Assembly: GCA_029859555.1 (NCBI GenBank)
Contig: JAOUCV010000034.1
Span: 1-12,168, forward strand
Length of the DNA stretch: 12,168 bases
Reading direction: 5' to 3'
DNA from: Gammaproteobacteria bacterium
GTDB taxonomy: Bacteria > Pseudomonadota > Gammaproteobacteria > UBA9214
The notes below the pieces were generated by a model that was not told the DNA's origin, made no database searches, and saw only the letters and a program-made list of their open reading frames with translations. Numbering within the stretch: the stretch's first letter is position 1; each line of letters begins with the position of its first letter. The position numbers and the translations under genes were made by a program. Below are positions 7,090 through 12,168 of the stretch, piece after piece.

Positions 7090-7667
7090 CAACCCCGGAA
7101 ATAGATAAAGGCAATAACAGCCAATAAGATCACAAGCCAGCCCAGACGTTCAACATAGAGTCGTAAATTTTTTTCCATTTCCGGGCCGCCCAGGGCCATC
7201 AACCCGGCCACCAGGAAAAACCGGCCGCCGCGCCCCAGCATTGAACCTGCAACAAACAACGGCAGATTCATCGACAGCGTGCCGGCCGCGATCGTGAATA
7301 CCTTGTAGGGAATCGGCGAGAACCCGGCCACCAGTATCGCCCAGAAGCCCCATTGCTCAAACCAGTCGCGGGCATGCAGGTATTTATCCCAGTAGTGGCT
7401 TTCCTGCAACCATGGCTGAATCTGGTCGAAGGCAAAGAAACCGATAAAATAGCCGAGCAAGCCCCCCAGCACCGAGGCCAGCGTGGTGATGGCGGCGTAG
7501 CGCCAGGCACGTTTTGGTTGCGCCATACTCATGGGCGCCAGCATCACATCCGGCGGCACCGGAAAAAATGAAGACTCGGCAAAACTCAGACCGGACAAAT
7601 ACCACACCGCATGGCGGTGGCGCGCCCAGGCCATGCACTTGTCGTACAGGGGAGTAAACAGCTGCAT
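7089..7667 (-). CDS. yqaA: YqaA family inner-membrane protein (SNARE-associated/VTT domain)
   Basis: A 192-residue membrane protein of the YqaA branch of the DedA-like superfamily. It shows the N-terminal motif FAESSFFPVPPDVML (29-43), the glycine-rich helix SVLGGLLGYFIGFFAF (65-80), the second re-entrant motif GFSPIPYKVFTIAAG (115-129) and a C-terminal membrane segment at about 174-190. DedA relatives act in lipid or proton-dependent membrane homeostasis; the YqaA substrate is unknown. The ATG at 7667 overlaps the pcm stop as TGATG, and its own stop overlaps the nlpD start the same way, so the three genes are translationally coupled. The position between pcm and nlpD is typical of many gammaproteobacteria. 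Confidence 0.92.
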   Translation of the reverse strand: MQLFTPLYDKCMAWARHRHAVWYLSGLSFAESSFFPVPPDVMLAPMSMAQPKRAWRYAAITTLASVLGGLLGYFIGFFAFDQIQPWLQESHYWDKYLHARDWFEQWGFWAILVAGFSPIPYKVFTIAAGTLSMNLPLFVAGSMLGRGGRFFLVAGLMALGGPEMEKNLRLYVERLGWLVILLAVIAFIYFRG

Positions 7668-8299
7668 CAGGCCTGACCGGTCAGCAACGGAACAAAGATT
7701 ACCGGATCCAGGCCGGCCTTCTCAAAGGTATCGCCGGTACGGGTGACCAGCGTCAGCGTCTGCCGCGCCGGGCCACCGACCGGAATCACCAGCCGCCCAC
7801 CCTCCGGTGACAGTTGTTCCAGCAGCGCCTGGGGAATTTTTTCTGCAGCCGCGGTGGTAATGATCGCGTCATAGGGGGCAAACTCCGGCAGACCTTCCGT
7901 GCCGTCGGAATAACTGGCGCGGATATTACGCAGCCCCAGCTTGCGAAAACGCTGGCGCGCCTGCTCGGCAAGCGGCTTGATACGTTCAACTGTGAAGATT
8001 TTTGGCACCAGTGGTGCCAGTACCGCTGCCTGGTAGCCGGAACCGGTACCGATTTCCAGTACCTTCTGCGGATTACCACTGATAATCAGATCGGTCATGG
8101 CCGCGACGATATAGGGTTGGGAGATCGTCTGGTTGTAGCCAATCGGCAGGGCCGTGTCTTCATAGGCACGGCTCGCCAGCGCTTCATCAACGAACAGATG
8201 CCGCGGCGTGTTGCGAATAACATCGAGCACGGCTTCATTGCTGATACCCTCTTCACGCAAACGCTCCACCAGCCGGTCGCGGGTGCGCTGTGAAGTCAT
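7667..8299 (-). CDS. pcm: protein-L-isoaspartate O-methyltransferase
   Basis: Repairs isoaspartyl damage in proteins using S-adenosylmethionine; cytoplasmic. The 210 residues match the family length (E. coli 208). They show [14 protein letters not shown] at the N-terminus, [23 protein letters not shown] (32-54), the active-site motif QTISQPY (57-63) and the SAM-binding loop [17 protein letters not shown] (81-97). The frame stays open to 8389, inside surE, but the ATG at 8299 matches the family start and leaves a 49-nt gap after surE. No clear Shine-Dalgarno precedes it, so coupling with surE or a structured leader is possible. The downstream end overlaps yqaA by one base. Confidence 0.95.
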   Translation of the reverse strand: MTSQRTRDRLVERLREEGISNEAVLDVIRNTPRHLFVDEALASRAYEDTALPIGYNQTISQPYIVAAMTDLIISGNPQKVLEIGTGSGYQAAVLAPLVPKIFTVERIKPLAEQARQRFRKLGLRNIRASYSDGTEGLPEFAPYDAIITTAAAEKIPQALLEQLSPEGGRLVIPVGGPARQTLTLVTRTGDTFEKAGLDPVIFVPLLTGQA

Positions 8300-8348
8300 G
8301 CCAATACCGCGATTTTCTGCTATCAAGAGTATGCGTCCATGGTATGGG

Positions 8349-9098
8349 TTATTCTGCCAGCCAGCTGGCAATGCCGTTGATGGCATCATAACGAGTCAGG
8401 TCAACGTCCAGCGGGGTGATGGACACGTGGCCGCTGCGAACCGCATGAAAATCGGTCCCCGGACCGGCATCCTGCTCGGAACCCACCGGGCCAACCCAGT
8501 ACACCGGCCGGCCGCGCGGATCATGGTCTTGCACCACCGGTTCGGACTTGTGACGATGTCCCAGCCGGGTCGCCTGCATGCCCTGAATCTGCCCCCAGGG
8601 TAAATCAGGCACATTCACATTCAATATGGTATCAGCCGGCAGGCTGCCGGCAATAACCCGCTGCACCAGTTCCAGGGTTACGCGTGCCGCCGTAGCATAG
8701 TGCTGTGGACGTACGCCGTCAGTCACCATGGAAACTGCGATTGCCGGGTATCCTAGAAAACGCCCCTCCATGGCGGCGGCCACCGTGCCGGAATAGAGTA
8801 CATCATCGCCCATATTGGCACCCGAATTGATACCGGATACCACCATGTCCGGCTCACACTCCAGCAGACCGGTAATGGCGAGATGCACGCAGTCCGTGGG
8901 CGTGCCATCGACGAAGGTAAAGCCGTTATCAGCCTGGCGTGCCCGAATCGGGCTGTCCAGCGTCAACGAATTACTGGCACCACTACGGTCACGATCCGGC
9001 GCGACCACGTGGATATCCGCGATAGCCGCCAGCTCGTTCGCCAGCGCCTGCAAGCCCGGCGCCTGGTAACCATCATCATTGCTGAGCAGAATATTCAT
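8349..9098 (-). CDS. surE: 5'/3'-nucleotidase SurE
   Basis: Metal-dependent nucleoside-monophosphate phosphatase, also active on polyphosphate in E. coli; a stationary-phase survival protein. The 249 residues begin [10 protein letters not shown], giving metal ligands D8 and D9. RDRSGASN (36-43) supplies S39, and [21 protein letters not shown] (86-106) supplies N91. [10 protein letters not shown] (65-74) is also typical. It is the first gene of the surE-pcm-yqaA-nlpD-rpoS block. A 218-bp divergent gap separates it from the Smr gene, so its promoter should lie there. In many relatives truD is immediately upstream; here three other genes intervene. Confidence 0.97.
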   Translation of the reverse strand: MNILLSNDDGYQAPGLQALANELAAIADIHVVAPDRDRSGASNSLTLDSPIRARQADNGFTFVDGTPTDCVHLAITGLLECEPDMVVSGINSGANMGDDVLYSGTVAAAMEGRFLGYPAIAVSMVTDGVRPQHYATAARVTLELVQRVIAGSLPADTILNVNVPDLPWGQIQGMQATRLGHRHKSEPVVQDHDPRGRPVYWVGPVGSEQDAGPGTDFHAVRSGHVSITPLDVDLTRYDAINGIASWLAE

Positions 9099-9205
9099 GC
9101 TTTATTCATTGCTGTCCACTTACCCAATAGTCCAGGAGCACCGGCCATTTATCCAGTCACCCACTCATACCACAATCCGGAAATACCCCGGTTTTCTGTC
9201 GTTCC

Positions 9206-9232
9206 AGCCCCTCTCCCCTCGGGAGATGGGCT
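9206..9232. repeat. REP-like palindrome, copy 2
   Basis: Arms AGCCCCTCTCCC and GGGAGATGGGCT flank a short CTC loop, with a single mismatch in the stem. The core resembles the palindrome at 2071-2089. It occupies the middle of the surE/Smr divergent gap (9099-9316). No T-run follows. Confidence 0.55.
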
Positions 9233-9275
9233 AAAATCCACGCCCCGACAAATAGTTCTTCCCTGTCCCGGGCCG

Positions 9276-9286
9276 TATAGTATAAA
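9276..9286 (+). promoter_or_regulatory. possible -10 elements in the surE/Smr divergent gap
   Basis: TATAGT (9276-9281) overlaps TATAAA (9281-9286) on the plus strand, 31 nt before the Smr ATG; read on the minus strand the same site gives TATACT. No good -35 is visible at the correct distance, so this is a weak call. The rest of the 218-bp gap holds only the palindrome at 9206-9232. Confidence 0.25.
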
Positions 9287-9316
9287 GGAACAAAGCCCAA
9301 GGAATCTCCCGTCATT

Positions 9317-9865
9317 ATGGCTGATCGAAAAAAACTCTCCGAGGATGATATCGAGCTGTTCCGTCGCAGCGTCGGCCCGGTGCGCAAGCTTAGCCATGAC
9401 AAGGCGATCCAGGCGCAAAAAAAACGCTCACCCCGGCCGAGACAGCAACAACAGGGCGAAATATCACCGCAAACCGACAGCTTCTCCGATCATTTCGACG
9501 CGGGTGAGGTTTCATCCGACGAGACGTTGTTTTTTGCACGCCCCGGTATCCAGCAACGAAAACTGCAACAGCTCAGGCGCGGCCAGCTGACAGTTGGCGC
9601 CGAACTTGACATGCATGGCATGACTGCCACCATCGCCCGCCAGGAACTGGTGCAGTTTATAAGCGCATGCCGGGACCAGCACATTCGCTGTGTGCGTGTC
9701 ATACATGGCAAGGGTTATCGTAGCGACGGTCAGGCACCGATCCTGAAAAACCGCATCAATAACTGGCTACGTCAACACCATGATGTACTGGCATTCAGCT
9801 CAACACCGCAAAAAGATGGCGGCAGCGGTGCGGTCTATATACTGCTGCGCAGCGCGTCAAGGTAA
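9317..9865 (+). CDS. Smr-domain protein (SmrA/SmrB-like)
   Basis: A 182-residue protein with a variable charged N-terminal half and a C-terminal Smr domain. The domain shows LDMHGMT (97-103) and the HGKG motif in RVIHGKGYRSDG (127-138). It ends with the GGSGAVYILLR segment (168-178) that resembles E. coli YdaL/SmrA. The segment ARPGIQQRKLQQLRRG (74-89) resembles SmrB/YfcN, a ribosome-associated mRNA endonuclease acting in ribosome rescue. Keeping both D-x-HG and HGKG suggests an active nuclease, but whether it is SmrA or SmrB is not settled. It is plus-strand, divergent from surE, and 42 nt upstream of a small membrane-protein gene. The ATG at 9317 has only a distant AAGGA. Confidence 0.88.
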   Translation: MADRKKLSEDDIELFRRSVGPVRKLSHDKAIQAQKKRSPRPRQQQQGEISPQTDSFSDHFDAGEVSSDETLFFARPGIQQRKLQQLRRGQLTVGAELDMHGMTATIARQELVQFISACRDQHIRCVRVIHGKGYRSDGQAPILKNRINNWLRQHHDVLAFSSTPQKDGGSGAVYILLRSASR

Positions 9866-9894
9866 CAGGCATTGACAACTTACAAGGCCACACC

Positions 9895-9899
9895 AGGAG
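9895..9899 (+). promoter_or_regulatory. ribosome binding site of the DUF6868-type gene
   Basis: AGGAG lies 8 nt upstream of ATG 9908. It decides that start over an upstream in-frame TTG at 9872, which has no such site. Confidence 0.75.
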
Positions 9900-9907
9900 C
9901 AATTGAA

Positions 9908-10153
9908 ATGACAGACATAAACACATTAACGGAATTTCTTGGCTGGTGTTCAGTTATCAATGTTAGTGTTCTTTTTCTTTCAACTATTGCCCTGGCTGTT
10001 GCCAGAAAACCCGTTTCAGGCATCCACAGTAAAATATTCGGCGTCAGCGAGTCCGATTTACCGTTAACGTATATGCAGTATTTAGGGAACTACAAAATCG
10101 CAATCATAGTATTAAATATCGTGCCCTATATTGCCTTGAAAATAACAAGCTGA
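9908..10153 (+). CDS. small two-helix membrane protein (DUF6868-type)
   Basis: An 81-residue hydrophobic protein. A first membrane segment is at about 10-32 (after LTEF, through VINVSVLFLSTIALAV) and a second at about 62-78 (YKIAIIVLNIVPYIALK). The loop between them has GIHSKIFGVSESDLP and YMQYLGNYK. I recognise this pattern from a family named DUF6868 whose function is unknown. A strong AGGAG supports the ATG. The gene is visibly more AT-rich than its neighbours. It follows the Smr gene by 42 nt on the same strand, so co-transcription is possible, although the two families need not be linked in function. Confidence 0.8.
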   Translation: MTDINTLTEFLGWCSVINVSVLFLSTIALAVARKPVSGIHSKIFGVSESDLPLTYMQYLGNYKIAIIVLNIVPYIALKITS

Positions 10154-10335
10154 TCTTCGCGAGGCAGAACAACCGGCAACAGCAGCCAGCGATGTATTTG
10201 CTGTACGGGATGTGGAAGCGCGCATTCACAACCAGTTACCCGCGCCCGACGTTAGCCGCCATAGCCGCGGCTGCTTAATGGCTGTTCCAAAAACGGGCAG
10301 ACCTGAAACTGCTATAGCCGGAATTGTAGCCAGAC
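10154..10335. other. convergent intergenic region, no confident gene
   Basis: The 182-bp gap between two convergent genes holds a 10-bp perfect palindrome AGCCGCGGCT (10263-10272). It also holds an open plus-strand frame from 10146 to a TAA at 10347-10349 that lacks a credible start. It reads like coding sequence in places (ASDVFAVRDVEARIHNQLPAPDV), possibly a remnant. No terminator with a T-run is evident. Confidence 0.3.
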
Positions 10336-11790
10336 CTACAAATCCATAAATCCCTGCACACGTGTTGTGAGATAGCCGAAGAAAGGGTTATAGCGCAGAC
10401 GCAGAAAATAGTTATCCGGAATCTGCAACAGGTTGCGTTCACCGCGAATAAAAATACTGCCGAGGGTAATCATGCTTTCACCTGCTTCCGGGTCATTACC
10501 GTAGACCGGGTCATCGGGCGCAAACGGCACGGCCACATGGGACAGTGAAAACAGCCCCCCGGGCCAGGCCAGCTCGATATCTTCGTCTGTAGCCGCAGCA
10601 GCACCGGCCGCTTTGGTACGCGCAATCACCGCGTCGGTATGCGGGTTCAGGTTCGTCACCAGCGTCAACGTAAACGGCAGCTGCCCATCCCCCAGCAGAC
10701 GATCCGTCAGTACCTCAGGATCCGAGCGCAACAACGGCTCGGCATCCGTGTGCCGGTTGACATCAAATAACACCAGCTCGTGACCCCCCGGCGCCAGCTT
10801 CATAAACAGTGCATCCACCAGCGTGGAAGGTTTAATCGTGGCATCAACGATCGACTGGAAGGCAATGGTCCTGGGGAAGCCCGCAACGCCATCGGGACCG
10901 GAGAGTCGATCGATCCGTGCGGCAATATTGCGCGTCAACTGGTAAATCTGGTCACCGGCATTAACGGTAAAGGAACTGTATTTATAGGGGTCAAACTCGG
11001 CCTGGATATCGGTCCAGGCAAGCTTCTCAAGGCCCGACAAGCGCGAAAAACGTGCCTGCCAGATGGCGTAGGCGGCAACACCCGAGACCTCGATGGCGGG
11101 AGACAGCAACACCAGCCCGTCAACGGCCGGCATATCCTCGCCTTCCAGAACGGCCAGCGCATAATGCACCGCCAGTGCGGCACCGTTGGAGTAACCGACA
11201 AGGTACAGAGGGCGATCCGGACCAAGGCGATCTCGCATACTGCTGACAGCGATCCTTACTGCAGTAACAAAGTCATGCCATGTAACAGTCGCCAGACCGG
11301 CCGGTGCCGTGCCATGTCCTGGCAGACGCAGCCCAATTACCTCGAACTGCCGCTCGTGCAACAGTTGTCCGACGCTACGCAGGCTATACGGCGAATCCGA
11401 CAAACCATGCAACAGGACCGCACCGGCAAGCGGTTCATTCTGCGAGAGTACAAAGGTGCGGTTCCAGTTTTTCGGATAGCCGCGCGGATCTGTCAGGCTG
11501 TTGGTTGAAAAGCGATTGATAGAACGGCGGTCTGCTGCATCTATACGCGCATACACCTGCTCTTCCAGTTGCTCAAAGAGCTGCGCCTCCCGCTGCTGAT
11601 ACTGTTCAAGCGTGGTGATTTCGCCGGCAAGACCGGCATGAAACTCCACATCCAGAGCCGCCTGGTGCCACACCTTGAGATCAGGGCGGCTTTCCAGCTG
11701 GTAGACATACAGACCAACAATCACGATAAAACTGCCAAGCAGGCCATACGTCAGCGCCAGCAGCAGGTGTTTTATTATTCGTACCATCAT
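10336..11790 (-). CDS. membrane-anchored alpha/beta hydrolase, substrate unknown
   Basis: A 484-residue protein with a basic N-terminus, one membrane segment at about 9-30 (LLLALTYGLLGSFIVIVGLYVY) and a large soluble domain, probably facing the periplasm. The hydrolase core begins near residue 120. It has the oxyanion-type HGLSDSPYS (128-136), LRLPGHGTAP (154-163) and the nucleophile elbow GYSNG (199-203, S201). D316 (FQSIVDATIKP) and H418 (SLSHVAVPF) are the best candidates to complete a triad. The 100-residue stretch between D316 and H418 is longer than in compact lysophospholipase-like enzymes. Residues 60-95 are charged and may form a short coiled coil. The start overlaps the truD stop by 4 nt (ATGA), so it is coupled to truD. 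It resembles serine-aminopeptidase/lysophospholipase-type hydrolases; esterase or lipase activity is an inference. Confidence 0.87.
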   Translation of the reverse strand: MMVRIIKHLLLALTYGLLGSFIVIVGLYVYQLESRPDLKVWHQAALDVEFHAGLAGEITTLEQYQQREAQLFEQLEEQVYARIDAADRRSINRFSTNSLTDPRGYPKNWNRTFVLSQNEPLAGAVLLHGLSDSPYSLRSVGQLLHERQFEVIGLRLPGHGTAPAGLATVTWHDFVTAVRIAVSSMRDRLGPDRPLYLVGYSNGAALAVHYALAVLEGEDMPAVDGLVLLSPAIEVSGVAAYAIWQARFSRLSGLEKLAWTDIQAEFDPYKYSSFTVNAGDQIYQLTRNIAARIDRLSGPDGVAGFPRTIAFQSIVDATIKPSTLVDALFMKLAPGGHELVLFDVNRHTDAEPLLRSDPEVLTDRLLGDGQLPFTLTLVTNLNPHTDAVIARTKAAGAAAATDEDIELAWPGGLFSLSHVAVPFAPDDPVYGNDPEAGESMITLGSIFIRGERNLLQIPDNYFLRLRYNPFFGYLTTRVQGFMDL

Positions 11791-12168
11791 TCATTCCCCG
11801 TTAAGGTACAGTTCACGATTTCACGCAGCACACTGGTGGCATAGGCACCGGCCGGCAGACTGAACTTCAGTACCAGCTCAGCCGCATCAGTCCATTGCCA
11901 TGCAAGCTCAGGTACGCCAAGACGCAATGCACGACGGTCCTGTGCAAGACCCGCCTGCTCAAGCCCCTCACACCAGCTGGCATAAGCGCCCAGCACGCTG
12001 TATTCCAGTTCAAGGCAATCTTTGCTGACCGGACTCTCACCACGCCCGTGCAGTGGCCCGGTTGGATGTATATCCTGACTCGCCACACGCGACATCAGCT
12101 CCGCATCCAGTAACTCTGCGATGAAATAGCTGTGGCTGCCCTGCAACTGCATGGCATCACCCGCAAGC
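11787..12168 (-). CDS. truD: tRNA pseudouridine synthase TruD, C-terminal part
   Basis: The frame enters at the right edge and gives the last 126 residues of TruD, which makes pseudouridine 13 in tRNA. GDAMQLQGSHSYF and the C-terminal block LPAGAYATSVLREIVN match the family, as does the RRALRLGVPELAWQW segment. The catalytic aspartate lies in the missing N-terminal part. The stop codon lies within the start of the downstream hydrolase gene. An internal ATG at 12152 is not the start, since the frame is open and homologous upstream of it. Confidence 0.92.
   Translation of the reverse strand, partial: LAGDAMQLQGSHSYFIAELLDAELMSRVASQDIHPTGPLHGRGESPVSKDCLELEYSVLGAYASWCEGLEQAGLAQDRRALRLGVPELAWQWTDAAELVLKFSLPAGAYATSVLREIVNCTLTGNE

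Noticed and set aside
9149..9418. Minus-strand open frame of 89 codons in the surE/Smr gap
   Set aside because: It overlaps the start of the Smr gene and crosses the palindrome at 9206-9232. It has no recognisable domain and no good binding site.
9872..9877. TTGACA as a -35 box for the DUF6868-type gene
   Set aside because: No -10-like sequence occurs at a suitable distance downstream; the expected place is occupied by the ribosome binding site.
1..12168. CRISPR array, tRNA or rRNA genes, insertion sequences, phage or defence genes
   Set aside because: I saw no regularly spaced repeats, tRNA-like cloverleaf, transposase motifs or recognisable defence domains. Nearly all sequence is taken by core genes.

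Overview
The window reads as chromosomal core sequence from a moderately GC-rich gammaproteobacterium. The best evidence is the gene order surE-pcm-yqaA-nlpD-rpoS, a hallmark of Gammaproteobacteria, with truD nearby. A threonine cluster (alaC-type aminotransferase, hom, thrC, then an RpfE/phosphoglycerate-mutase-like gene) adds to this. I recall that layout from Xanthomonas- and purple-sulfur-like lineages, but I cannot name a genus. I see no insertion sequence, integrase, tRNA, rRNA or CRISPR array.

Layout, left to right. (1) Positions 1-4650, minus strand, transcribed right to left: alaC-type aminotransferase, hom, thrC and an RpfE-type gene that runs off the left edge. The genes are tightly packed (5-nt gaps at two junctions), so this is probably an operon. 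A roughly 100-bp hom-thrC gap holds two hairpins. (2) Positions 4823-5200, plus strand: a small Mth938/NDUFAF3-like gene. It is divergent from alaC and convergent with rpoS, and it may be leaderless. (3) Positions 5251-9098, minus strand: surE, pcm, yqaA, nlpD and rpoS, with 1-nt TGATG overlaps at pcm/yqaA and yqaA/nlpD. A hairpin in the rpoS leader covers the most likely ribosome binding site. (4) Positions 9317-10153, plus strand: an Smr-domain protein and a small two-helix membrane protein of DUF6868 type, placed between truD and surE. (5) Positions 10336-12168, minus strand: the 3' end of truD, overlapping by 4 nt a membrane-anchored alpha/beta hydrolase of unknown substrate.

Functionally, hom and thrC make threonine from aspartate semialdehyde, and the aminotransferase probably supplies alanine or a related amino acid. 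The surE-to-rpoS block combines repair of damaged proteins and nucleotide turnover (Pcm, SurE), an envelope membrane protein (YqaA), a cell-division amidase activator (NlpD) and the stationary-phase sigma factor. It is a stress and stationary-phase neighbourhood.

I found no convincing novel multi-gene system. The points most worth checking are a four-cysteine insertion in ThrC with an inverted repeat in its DNA, the rpoS leader hairpin, the possible leaderless Mth938 gene whose -35 lies in a hairpin, and the uncharacterised hydrolase and Smr/DUF6868 genes inserted between truD and surE.
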